Assembly (NCBI RefSeq): GCF_900142025.1
Contig: NZ_FQZM01000015.1
Location: forward strand, 1-64,000
Direction: 5' to 3'
DNA: 64,000 nt
Source: Desulfofundulus thermosubterraneus DSM 16057
Lineage (GTDB): Bacteria > Bacillota > Desulfotomaculia > Desulfotomaculales > Desulfovirgulaceae
The translations under genes were made by a program, and so were the position numbers. Shown here in pieces: positions 1 through 8,250 of the stretch; within the stretch, counting starts at the first letter, position 1, and every line of letters begins with the position of its first letter. The notes beneath the pieces were generated by a model, which saw only the letters and a list, made by a program, of their open reading frames with translations, made no database searches and had not been told where the DNA came from.

Positions 1-212
<212 letters not shown>

Positions 213-360
213 CTTCAAGTCCGTCCATGCTCTTTCGGAATTACTGCTCGCCTTCCGACGAGGTCCAGGCCGCTTCCGCACCTCTTTATGGCGCTTCCAA
301 CAGCCCCCCCCGCTTGCCTTCTTCCTCCCTGTTTAGTTTTCAAGGACCGGCACTTTTGTA

Positions 361-389
361 TTTTACTCGCCCATCCGACCTCTGTCAAC
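361..389 (-). promoter_or_regulatory. rRNA operon promoter, proximal
   Basis: On the minus strand, TTGACA (384-389) is followed after 17 bases by TAAAAT (361-366). This is close to the sigma-A consensus and lies about 150 bases upstream of the 16S 5' end, as expected for an rrn promoter. The leader between it and the gene is GC-rich. Confidence 0.8.
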
Positions 390-425
390 ACTTTTTTCAT
401 GCCGGCAGGCAAGTTTGTTAAAAAT

Positions 426-455
426 ATGTTAACATTCCTATTGCAACTTCGTCAA
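426..455 (-). promoter_or_regulatory. Second, upstream rRNA operon promoter
   Basis: TTGACG (450-455) and TAACAT (426-431) on the minus strand are 18 bases apart. With the proximal promoter this gives the usual tandem rrn arrangement. The remainder of the gene-free stretch 213-673 shows AT-rich sequence upstream of the promoters and no convincing gene. Confidence 0.5.
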
Positions 456-673
456 GAGGCTTTTCCCCTTCGACGTTCCTTTCTTGACGCCTTTTACTGG
501 CGACATCTTTTACTTTATCATAATGCATTTTGGAGATCAACCTGTAATTTCTGCCAGACTTAAGCTGTTATTCAAGACGCACCTTGCAATATAACACGGG
601 CCAGCCATGGCGTCAATATTTTTTCTTCGGTCCGGTCCGTATTTTTCTCTACGAAAATAGTTTTTTATGCATG

Positions 674-1423
674 CTAAGGATTGTTGCCGACGATCTGTCC
701 ACTTAAAAGACCCCCCGAAATGTTGACAAAGGTGCCCGGTACCTGGCCCACAATAATGCTTTCCACCAGGGGTACGCGGGTAGCCACCTGCGCAGTGGCA
801 CTGCGGGGAGGAACTACAATGCGCACTTCGGCATTAAAGTCCAGATATATGCGGTGCCGCGTCTGGTTGATACCGGCCTGTTCAAAACGGTCGTCCACCC
901 TCACCCGCACACTGCCCACCGGCACGATGCCCACCGGAATGCCGGGGCCATAGCCGGCCAGCAACTGGGTGCCGGTAATTTGACCCAGGGGAATGCGCAG
1001 TGATTCCCGGGACAGCTGCTGCAGGGCAGATTGAACCATTAAAGTAACGTCTGCGGCAAACTGGTTAATTTTCAAGGTGTTGGCCTGCATCAATACTATA
1101 TGCCCCTGGTTATCTTTGTGCACCTGAACGAAGTCCTGGTATTGCAGGTTGCTGTCGAAAACCTTCCGCTGCACCGCCCGGTTAATGGCTTCGGTGGCCA
1201 TCTGGATGGCCCGAGTCTCGGCTATTTTAAAGATGGTGGGCTGCAGGACCCGGTCAACCCACAGGAACATGCCTAGGAGCAGGAAAAAAAACATGGTCAA
1301 GGCAACAAAGGCCCGGTAATTCCTGCGTCTTCTAAACAAGCGGGTCACCTCTTTCGTTTTAGAGGGTCCGGATTTTTTTTCGAGGGGAGTAAATTTCTTC
1401 CGTCTTCCAGAAGAAGCTCGCAT
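674..1423 (-). CDS. yunB: Sporulation protein YunB
   Basis: A protein of 249 residues matching the YunB family of endospore formers, which is needed for efficient sporulation but has no known biochemical activity. An arginine/lysine-rich N-terminus (RRRRNYR) is followed by one membrane segment at about residues 38-58 (ALTMFFFLLLGMFLWV), then an extracytoplasmic domain with the family's characteristic RIPLGQITGTQLLAGYGPGI segment. The start is taken at ATG 1423, which has AAGGGA a few bases upstream. An in-frame ATG 18 bases earlier lacks a ribosome binding site. It sits between tyrS and the rRNA operon, all on the minus strand. Confidence 0.85.
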   Translation of the reverse strand: MRASSGRRKKFTPLEKKSGPSKTKEVTRLFRRRRNYRAFVALTMFFFLLLGMFLWVDRVLQPTIFKIAETRAIQMATEAINRAVQRKVFDSNLQYQDFVQVHKDNQGHIVLMQANTLKINQFAADVTLMVQSALQQLSRESLRIPLGQITGTQLLAGYGPGIPVGIVPVGSVRVRVDDRFEQAGINQTRHRIYLDFNAEVRIVVPPRSATAQVATRVPLVESIIVGQVPGTFVNISGGLLSGQIVGNNP

Positions 1424-1470
1424 GATTGTCCCTTGAAACATTATATGTAACCCGGCCTGGACACCCGGCT

Positions 1471-1500
1471 TAAAAAAACAAAGGCCGGCGCAAAGCCGGT
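1471..1500 (-). terminator. Intrinsic terminator after tyrS
   Basis: On the minus strand the stem CCGGC-TTTGC-GCCGG (1484-1498) is followed by CCTTTGTTTTTTT. It lies 30-60 bases past the tyrS stop and just before yunB, which suggests that yunB is not simply read through from tyrS. Confidence 0.8.
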
Positions 1501-1529
1501 AGACGCATATTTTTTATTATCTTTTTTCT

Positions 1530-2756
1530 TCAGGAACGGCAGACCAATCTTAAAAACTTCCGCTTCCCGGCCCGGATGATCATGCCGTCCGCCGGGACCA
1601 GTTTTAAATTGGGGTCTTCGACTTTTTCCCCGTTGATCCTGACTCCTCCCTGCTGGATCAACCGCCTGCCCTCGCTTGTACTGGGCACCATGCCGGCCTG
1701 CTGGAGCAACCTGGGCAGCCAAATGCCGCCGTCTTCCAGCATGTCCGGCGAGACATGAAATTCAGGCACTTCATCGGGCAGATCGTGTTGCTGGAAAACG
1801 CGCTTGAATTCTTCCTCGGCCTTTAGCGCCGCCTCTTTCCCGTGATAAAAAGTTACTATCTCCCGGGCCAGTCGCATTTTGACATCCCGGGGATGCAGGT
1901 TGCCACCGACCAGCCCGGCGGCAATGCTGCGAACCTCTTCCAGGTGTACAGGGGTGACTAGTTCAAAGTAACGTACCATAAGCTCATCGGGCAGAGACAT
2001 GGTTTTCCCGTACATTTCCCGGGGCGGCTCATCGATGCCAATGTAGTTCCCCAGGCTTTTGCTCATCTTCTGCACGCCGTCCAAACCTTCCAGAATGGGC
2101 ATCATGATGGCTACCTGGGGCTCCTGACCGTATTCCCTTTGCAGCGTCCTGCCCATGAGGAGGTTAAACTTCTGGTCTGTTCCCCCCAGCTCGATATCCG
2201 CTTCCAGGGCTACCGAATCATAACCCTGCATGAGAGGGTAGAAAAATTCGTGAATGCTGATGGGCAGGCCTTCCCGGAAGCGGCGGGCAAAATCTTCCCG
2301 CTCCAGCATGCGGGCAACAGTATACTTTGCCGCCAGTTCAATAACCTGGGCAAAAGTAAGGGGTGCCAGCCACTGGCTGTTGAAAACCAGTTTGGTTCGC
2401 TCAGGATCTAAAATCTTGAAAATTTGTCTTTCATAGGTGCGGGCATTGGCCAGCACCTCTTCTTCGCTGAGCTGTTTGCGAGTTTCGGTTTTCCCCGTAG
2501 GATCACCGATGCGGGCGGTATAGTCCCCCAGAATAATAATCGTTTCGTGGCCCAGTTCCTGGAACTGCCGCATTTTTTGAAGCACCACGGTATGGCCAAG
2601 ATGAATATCGGGAGCCGTAGGATCCAGGCCCAGCTTCACCCGCAATGGGCGGCCCGTAGAAAGGGACCGCTTGAGCTTCTGCCTTAGCTCTTCCTCGGAA
2701 ATGATCTCCGCGGCACCTCGCTTGATGATTTCTAGCTGTTTATCTATACTGAGCAT
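1530..2756 (-). CDS. tyrS: Tyrosyl-tRNA synthetase
   Basis: A class I aminoacyl-tRNA synthetase of 408 residues that charges tRNA-Tyr. The HIGH-type signature is HLGH (about residue 52), the KMSKS loop is present as KMSKS (about residue 230), and an S4 RNA-binding domain closes the protein ([10 protein letters not shown]). The insert pattern ([21 protein letters not shown], then [13 protein letters not shown]) is that of the TyrZ-like branch. The start ATG has AAAGGAG seven bases upstream. No T-box is visible in the short leader, unlike for pheS and thrS here, so a constitutive sigma-A promoter seems to drive it. Confidence 0.96.
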   Translation of the reverse strand: MLSIDKQLEIIKRGAAEIISEEELRQKLKRSLSTGRPLRVKLGLDPTAPDIHLGHTVVLQKMRQFQELGHETIIILGDYTARIGDPTGKTETRKQLSEEEVLANARTYERQIFKILDPERTKLVFNSQWLAPLTFAQVIELAAKYTVARMLEREDFARRFREGLPISIHEFFYPLMQGYDSVALEADIELGGTDQKFNLLMGRTLQREYGQEPQVAIMMPILEGLDGVQKMSKSLGNYIGIDEPPREMYGKTMSLPDELMVRYFELVTPVHLEEVRSIAAGLVGGNLHPRDVKMRLAREIVTFYHGKEAALKAEEEFKRVFQQHDLPDEVPEFHVSPDMLEDGGIWLPRLLQQAGMVPSTSEGRRLIQQGGVRINGEKVEDPNLKLVPADGMIIRAGKRKFLRLVCRS

Positions 2757-2800
2757 CTTTCTTCTCCTTTCCGCTTCCCCTTTCCTTTCCAGGTCCCTAC

Positions 2801-2830
2801 ATTATATCAAAACGCAGAGCTCCCTGACAA
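2801..2830 (-). promoter_or_regulatory. tyrS promoter
   Basis: On the minus strand, TTGTCA (2825-2830) and TATAAT (2801-2806) are separated by 18 bases, 45 bases upstream of the tyrS start. Confidence 0.7.
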
Positions 2831-2858
2831 GGCAGTCTCCTGCCGGGCGGAGATGAGG

Positions 2859-2887
2859 GTCAAACTTTGTGCCAGTTATGTTATAAT
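2859..2887 (+). promoter_or_regulatory. Weak promoter for the penicillin-binding protein gene
   Basis: A perfect TATAAT at 2882-2887 lies 33 bases before the TTG start. The -35 region 17 bases upstream (GTCAAA) is a poor match, so the -10 is the only firm part. Confidence 0.4.
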
Positions 2888-2919
2888 GCTGGTATGAAAG
2901 TCAGTAGGAGGCATGAACA

Positions 2920-5292
2920 TTGGCCAGAAAAAAGAAAAGAAGGTTGAATGTCTTTCGCCTGCTCATGTTTTTATTCCTGTTATTCATAATTGCCGGTGGG
3001 GGAGTGGTGTTTGGGCTGATTGCCGTTAGCATCAAGGACCTGCCCGCCTGGAGTGAAGAAAAATTGCTCTCCAGTGCATCCACTTCCCTATACGATCAAA
3101 ATAAGAAGCTGATCACCAGGGTAGGCGAGGAAAACCGCGTACCGGTAGATCTCAAGGAGATACCCAAACATGTCCGGGAGGCCTTCCTGGCCATTGAGGA
3201 CGTACGCTTTTACGAGCATCATGGCGTGGACCTGCGGGGGATCGTGCGGGCGGCCTGGACGGATATTACCGGCGGCCGCATACAGGAAGGCGGGAGCACT
3301 ATTACCCAGCAACTGGTCAAGCTGTCTTTCTTGAGCCACGAACGGACTTTTAAAAGAAAGGTTCAGCAGGTTATCCTGGCCGTCATGGTGGAAAGGCGTT
3401 ATACCAAAGACGAAATCCTGGAGATGTACTTAAACAAGGTGTATTTTGGCGAGGGAGCCTATGGCATTCAATCTGCCGCCGAAACATACTTCAATAAACC
3501 AGCCAGGGAGCTTACCTTATCAGAAGGCGCTCTTTTAGCCGGTCTGGTCCAGGCACCTAGCGCCTACAGCCCTTTCCGCAACCCCGAAGGGGCCACCAGG
3601 CGGCGCAACCTGGTTCTGGACAACATGGCCCGCTACGGGTTTATTACTGCCGAACAGGCGGCCCAGGCCAGGGCGATTCAACTGGATGATATGCTCAAGC
3701 CGGGAAAAGGACGGCAGTACCCCTATCCCTATTTTGTGGACTTTGTAACCGAACAACTGGTGAACAAGTTTGGAACAGAACAGGTTTTCAAGGGAGGCCT
3801 GCGGGTATACACCACCCTGGACCCAGTAATACAGGAAGCTGCGGAGAAGGCCATGTCCGACCCGCGGAATTTTCCGGCCTCGATACGGGATAACCAGGGT
3901 ATTCTCCAACCCGAAGGGGCTGCAGTGGTACTCGATCCCCATACGGGGTACATAAAAGCCATTGTAGGCGGCCGGGAGCACACCCACCGGCTGCAATGGA
4001 ACCGGGCAACCATGACCCCGGGGAGGCAACCCGGCTCCACTTTCAAACCAATCATTGCTTATGGCCCGGCTATTGAATACAAGGGGATGGCCCCAGCCTC
4101 GGTAATTGACGACATACCGGTAAAATACGGCAACTATACGCCCCGGAATTACGACGGGCGTTACCGGGGCCTGGTTACCATGCGCACCGCTATAGCCAAG
4201 TCCATTAACGTGGTGGCCGTCAGGGTGCTCATGGATCACGTGGGAATTGCCAATGCCCTTAAGTTTGCCCGGGGGCTGGGCATCAACCTTAACCCCAGCG
4301 CCCACGGCCCCAGCATGGCCCTGGGAGGCCTGCACGAGGGCGTCACCCCTTTGCAGATGGCCGCTGCTTACAGTGCTTTTGCCAACCAGGGCATATACCT
4401 GGAGCCCACGGCCATCACCCGCGTGGAAGATGCCAGCGGCCACGTTATTTATGAATACCAGCCAAAACCTGTCCAGGCTATGAAGGCAACTACCGCATAC
4501 CTTATTACAGACATGCTCAAAACCGTTATAGAAAGCGGCACCGGCACTAACGCTAGAATAGATCGTCCTGCGGCGGGCAAAACAGGTACCTCGGACGAGG
4601 GTAAGGATCTCTGGTTTGCCGGATACACCCCGGATCTGGTAGGGGTGGTGTGGATCGGCTACGACAAGCCCAGGGCCATGCCCCACGAATTCGGCGGGCG
4701 CTACCCGGCCCTTATCTGGCGTCAAATCATGACCCAGGCTCTTAAAAACACACCGGTACGGGACTTCCCCAGACCCGGGGGGATCGTCAGCGCCACGGTG
4801 GACAGCAAATCGGGGCTGTTACCGGGCCCCAATACGCCTCCTTCCGACCTGGTTACCGATCTTTTCGCCCAGGGAACCGTACCTACCCGGGTTGATGATA
4901 CTCATGTGCTGGTAGAAGTATGTGCCACTACCGGTCAGCTCCCCAACCAGTATTGTCCGGACCGGATCACTAAAGTGATGATCAAACTGCCCTATAACGT
5001 ACCCAGCTTTGTCGAGGACTATGACCAGCGGGTACCCACGACGGTCTGCACGCTGCACACAGCCGAAGAGCCGGCACCACCTCCGGAGAGCCCGGGTCAA
5101 CCGGACCAGCCGGACCAGCCCGGACAACCCGGGGAGGTAATTCCGGCTCCGACGGGCCAGTCCGCCCCGGGGCTAAACGAGCTTCTGAAACCACAGGGAC
5201 AAAAGGGGGACGGCCAGAAACCGGTAAGGGTGCTGCGGGAAGAAATTAAACCCGGCCTGGATTGGTTCCACAATAAAAAGTGGGCCGAATAA
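2920..5292 (+). CDS. Class A penicillin-binding protein (bifunctional transglycosylase/transpeptidase)
   Basis: A membrane-anchored peptidoglycan synthase of 790 residues. A basic N-terminus and one membrane segment (about 12-34) precede a GT51 glycosyltransferase domain, with the catalytic glutamate motif EDVRFYEHHG (E93) and EGGSTITQQL. The transpeptidase domain carries GSTFKP (Ser373), SIN (428-430) and KTGT (554-557). The C-terminus ends in a proline/glutamine-rich tail with PDQPDQPGQP repeats. The start is TTG with a perfect AGGAGG eight bases upstream. The ATG at 2913 is out of frame. It is monocistronic, divergent from tyrS and ends at a terminator shared with mutS2. Likely of the PBP1a/PonA or PBP1F type; the exact paralogue is uncertain. 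Confidence 0.93.
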   Translation: MARKKKRRLNVFRLLMFLFLLFIIAGGGVVFGLIAVSIKDLPAWSEEKLLSSASTSLYDQNKKLITRVGEENRVPVDLKEIPKHVREAFLAIEDVRFYEHHGVDLRGIVRAAWTDITGGRIQEGGSTITQQLVKLSFLSHERTFKRKVQQVILAVMVERRYTKDEILEMYLNKVYFGEGAYGIQSAAETYFNKPARELTLSEGALLAGLVQAPSAYSPFRNPEGATRRRNLVLDNMARYGFITAEQAAQARAIQLDDMLKPGKGRQYPYPYFVDFVTEQLVNKFGTEQVFKGGLRVYTTLDPVIQEAAEKAMSDPRNFPASIRDNQGILQPEGAAVVLDPHTGYIKAIVGGREHTHRLQWNRATMTPGRQPGSTFKPIIAYGPAIEYKGMAPASVIDDIPVKYGNYTPRNYDGRYRGLVTMRTAIAKSINVVAVRVLMDHVGIANALKFARGLGINLNPSAHGPSMALGGLHEGVTPLQMAAAYSAFANQGIYLEPTAITRVEDASGHVIYEYQPKPVQAMKATTAYLITDMLKTVIESGTGTNARIDRPAAGKTGTSDEGKDLWFAGYTPDLVGVVWIGYDKPRAMPHEFGGRYPALIWRQIMTQALKNTPVRDFPRPGGIVSATVDSKSGLLPGPNTPPSDLVTDLFAQGTVPTRVDDTHVLVEVCATTGQLPNQYCPDRITKVMIKLPYNVPSFVEDYDQRVPTTVCTLHTAEEPAPPPESPGQPDQPDQPGQPGEVIPAPTGQSAPGLNELLKPQGQKGDGQKPVRVLREEIKPGLDWFHNKKWAE

Positions 5293-5306
5293 GAGAACAA
5301 AAAATC

Positions 5307-5350
5307 AAGGGGCCTTTGCTGCCAGATAGCAGCCGGCCCCTTACCCTTTA
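5307..5350. terminator. Bidirectional terminator between the PBP gene and mutS2
   Basis: AAGGGGCC (5307-5314) pairs with GGCCCCTT (5335-5342), and an inner stem GCTGC/GCAGC is nested inside. A-rich sequence on the left and T-rich sequence on the right suit termination from both sides. The two genes converge here. Confidence 0.7.
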
Positions 5351-7708
5351 TCAAACCAGCTCCACAACAGTAACCCCCGTGCCCCCTTCCCCATGTTCGC
5401 CCAACCGGAAGGATTTTACGCGCCGGTCCGTTTTCAGCTGCTGCTGGATGGCGGCCCGCAATGCTCCGGTACCCTTGCCGTGTACCAGAAAGACCCGGGA
5501 TAATCCGGCTAAAGCGGCGTCGTCCAGGTACTTCTCTACCTCCTGCAGGGCTTCTTCGGCCCGCAGTCCCCGCAGGTCAAGCCTGGTGGAAATGGAACGG
5601 GTTTTATCCTGTACCAGTGAAGCCACCCGTACCTCACTCCGGGAAGTCTCATCTTCTGCTGGCAAGCGCAGTTCCGCAAGGGGTACATTGATTTTGATCA
5701 TACCTACCTGTACCTGTACCTCCCCTGCCTCCGGCAAGGCCACAACAGTACCCCGCTGGTTAAACCGGGGCAAAAAGACTGTCTGACCCACGCTCACCGA
5801 TTCGGGAATCACACCCGGGTCCGGTCTAGAAACAGTAGCCCGCGGTTGCAAGCGCTCCTGCATTCCCGCCAGCTTCTCCCTGGCCTCCCGAATGGCCTCC
5901 TCCCGTACTCTGGCCGCTTCATCGGCCAACCGCATCCGCAGTTCCCTTATGGCCTCTTCCGACTCCTGCCTGGCCCGTTTAACGAGCTGCCGCGCCTCTT
6001 CCCGGGCCCGAGACAGAATGCTTTCCCGCCGCGCAACCAGTTCATCCTTTAAGGCCAAGTAACGTTCTTTTAATTCTTCAGCCTCCTCTCGCATTCGCCG
6101 GGCCCCCTCCAGCTCCCGTTCCGCCTGCTGGCGAGCCCGCTCCAGCTGTTGCATAAGGTCGGCCACCTGCACTTGTTCCGCGGTCATAAAGCTCCTGGCC
6201 CGCTCGACCAGGTGCGGGGCCAGACCCAGCCTGCGGGCAATCTCAAAAGCGTTGCTCGAACCGGGCTTGCCAATCAACAGCCGGTAGGTGGGCTTCAACG
6301 TAACGGCATCAAATTCCACGCTGGCGTTCTCTACCCGCTCCCGGGCATAAGCAAAGTTCTTTAATTCGCTGTAGTGAGTGGTGGCCACGGTTTTGGCGCC
6401 CATTTCGTGCAGCCTTTCCAGGATGGCCTGGGCGAGGGCCGCCCCTTCGGCCGGATCGGTACCGGCTCCCAGCTCATCCAGAAGAACCAGGCTGCCCGGA
6501 CCGGCCTGGTTTAAAATTTCTACAATGTTGGTGAGATGAGAAGAAAAGGTGCTCAGCGATTGTTCAATGCTCTGTTCGTCCCCGATATCGGCAAAGACTT
6601 CATCAAAAACGCCTAGTTCACTACCCGCACCAGCGGGGATGTGCAGACCCGACTGGGCCATCAGGGTTAGCAGGCCGACCGTTTTTAAAGTCACGGTCTT
6701 TCCGCCGGTGTTGGGGCCGGTAATGACCAGGGTATCAAACTGGTAACCCAAATGGATAGATATGGGGACCACGTTGCCGGAAAGCAACGGGTGCCGGGCC
6801 TGGCGTAAGTGCAGCCTGGGAGCCGGGAGCAACCGGGGTTCCACAGCATCCAAATGCTCACTGTAACGGGCCCGAGCCAGAATAAAGTCCAGCTGCCCCA
6901 GGGCCTCCAGGGACAGGGTCAGCTCCTCTCCTCTTGCTGCCACGGCGCGGGAAAGCTCGCCTAAAATCCTGGCGATTTCCTGTTTTTCCGCCACCTGCAG
7001 GCGGCGCATCTCATTGTTGCTTTCCACCACAGCCATCGGCTCGATAAAAAGGGTGGCGCCGCTGGCCGACTGGTCGTGGACTATTCCCGGCACTTGAGCC
7101 CGGTATTCCTGCTTCACGGGCACCACGTAGCGCCCTTCCCGGATGGTTACTATCGGGTCCTGCAGGTACTTCTGATAAGCAGCGGAACGGACGATACTTT
7201 CCAGCTGCTCCTTCACCTGCTGCTGAATGCGCTGAAGCCGGCGCCGGATGGTGGATAGGGTCGTGGAGGCATCGTCGGCGATCTCACCTCCGGGCAGAAC
7301 GGCCCTGCTGATTTTCTTCTCCAGTTCGCTGAAATTACCTATATCAAGGGCAATTTGCTCCAAAAGGTGGTAGCGCCCCGGGCGTTCAGCAAAAAACCTC
7401 CTGATTCTCCGGCAGGCTCCCAGGGTTTGGCCTGTTTCAAAGAGCTCCTGGGGTTCCAGTACGGCACCCCGGACGACCCTCTGGAGGTACTGGCGAATGT
7501 CATGCCACCCTCCGAAATCGGCGCCGGGCTCCAGGCGCAGGAGATCCCTGGCCTGGGTGGTTTGGGCCTGCCAGGTATGAATGGTCTGCCTGTCCGTTAC
7601 CGGGCGCAAAGAAAACACCCTCTCCCGGCCTAAGGGAGAAATAGTGTATTGGGCCAGGTGTTCCAACACTTTGTCGTATTCCAATCGTTTTAGTGTACGA
7701 TCATCCAT
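5351..7708 (-). CDS. mutS2: Endonuclease/ATPase MutS2
   Basis: A protein of 785 residues. The MutS2 core ATPase has Walker A GPNTGGKT (about residue 330) and Walker B LVLLDELGAGTDP, followed by a long charged coiled coil and a C-terminal Smr nuclease domain (LDLRGLRAEEAL and LVHGKGTGALR). MutS2 has been linked to suppression of homologous recombination and, in Bacillus, to splitting collided ribosomes. The start chosen is the ATG of MDDRTLKRLEYD, the family's usual N-terminus, with AGGGG upstream. The reading frame stays open for 58 more codons upstream, but that extension runs into a noncoding repeat and is not family-like. Confidence 0.94.
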   Translation of the reverse strand: MDDRTLKRLEYDKVLEHLAQYTISPLGRERVFSLRPVTDRQTIHTWQAQTTQARDLLRLEPGADFGGWHDIRQYLQRVVRGAVLEPQELFETGQTLGACRRIRRFFAERPGRYHLLEQIALDIGNFSELEKKISRAVLPGGEIADDASTTLSTIRRRLQRIQQQVKEQLESIVRSAAYQKYLQDPIVTIREGRYVVPVKQEYRAQVPGIVHDQSASGATLFIEPMAVVESNNEMRRLQVAEKQEIARILGELSRAVAARGEELTLSLEALGQLDFILARARYSEHLDAVEPRLLPAPRLHLRQARHPLLSGNVVPISIHLGYQFDTLVITGPNTGGKTVTLKTVGLLTLMAQSGLHIPAGAGSELGVFDEVFADIGDEQSIEQSLSTFSSHLTNIVEILNQAGPGSLVLLDELGAGTDPAEGAALAQAILERLHEMGAKTVATTHYSELKNFAYARERVENASVEFDAVTLKPTYRLLIGKPGSSNAFEIARRLGLAPHLVERARSFMTAEQVQVADLMQQLERARQQAERELEGARRMREEAEELKERYLALKDELVARRESILSRAREEARQLVKRARQESEEAIRELRMRLADEAARVREEAIREAREKLAGMQERLQPRATVSRPDPGVIPESVSVGQTVFLPRFNQRGTVVALPEAGEVQVQVGMIKINVPLAELRLPAEDETSRSEVRVASLVQDKTRSISTRLDLRGLRAEEALQEVEKYLDDAALAGLSRVFLVHGKGTGALRAAIQQQLKTDRRVKSFRLGEHGEGGTGVTVVELV

Positions 7709-7767
7709 AGTTGATCCCCTATTATCATAGCATTTCCGCCAGTTAAATGCATCCGGGAAATTGTAAA

Positions 7768-8203
7768 GGATGCGGCGCTGTCCCCGCTCACTCCAGTGCT
7801 CCGCGCCGACAGCACCGCGGTTCGCTTCGGGCCGTCCAGCACTCACCAATAAGGAATTGTCTCTGTGGAAAACCTGTAGCACATACCTGCTGTCTGCACT
7901 AAAAAAGAATATTTAATTCGGTGAGTGCTGGGTCTTCTGCGGATTACCATCGACACTGTTACCTCCCGACCATACTAAACTGCTCGATATGCCACCAACA
8001 GGTGTTCTTCCATTTGCTTTCGTTTGGCGTCCTCGAGAGCCGAGCCGCCCAGCACTCACTGAATAAGCTATACGGCGGATGTCAAATTTTCTACTGCCTT
8101 TTGCATTTGCCTTGGAATGAGCATCTTTGCCGGTGAGTGCTGGGTTCACCGGGTGCTGTTACCGGCGCTTCGCAAGTCGTTCGCTCCGGACAGCGCCGCA
8201 TCC
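7768..8203. repeat. Noncoding repeat element A with terminal inverted repeats
   Basis: The ends are perfect inverted copies: GGATGCGGCGCTGTCC (7768-7783) and GGACAGCGCCGCATCC (8188-8203). Inside, the words CCAGCACTCAC (7836 and 8048) and GTGAGTGCTGG (7921 and 8133) alternate as inverted repeats, giving at least two nested hairpin units separated by 70-85 bases of unrelated filler. Related copies occur at about 23873-24100, 28425-28540 and 47171-47292. No protein-coding potential is convincing. The element fills the gap between mutS2 and the U32 gene. Confidence 0.75.
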
Positions 8204-8250
8204 TCCTCATAACGGTTTTACTAAAATTTACGGAAAATTAAAGGGGTGGT

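Noticed and set aside
3535-4725. Open frame of 396 codons antisense to the penicillin-binding protein gene
   Set aside because: It is a mirror of the GC-rich coding sequence on the other strand; the translated product shows no family motifs.
7709-7882. 58-codon N-terminal extension of MutS2
   Set aside because: It runs into the noncoding repeat and is not part of the MutS2 family N-terminus; the internal ATG at 7708 has a ribosome binding site.
7913-8149. Open frame of 78 codons on the minus strand in the gap after mutS2
   Set aside because: It lies entirely inside the nested inverted repeats of element A, has no ribosome binding site, and is interrupted in the other copies.
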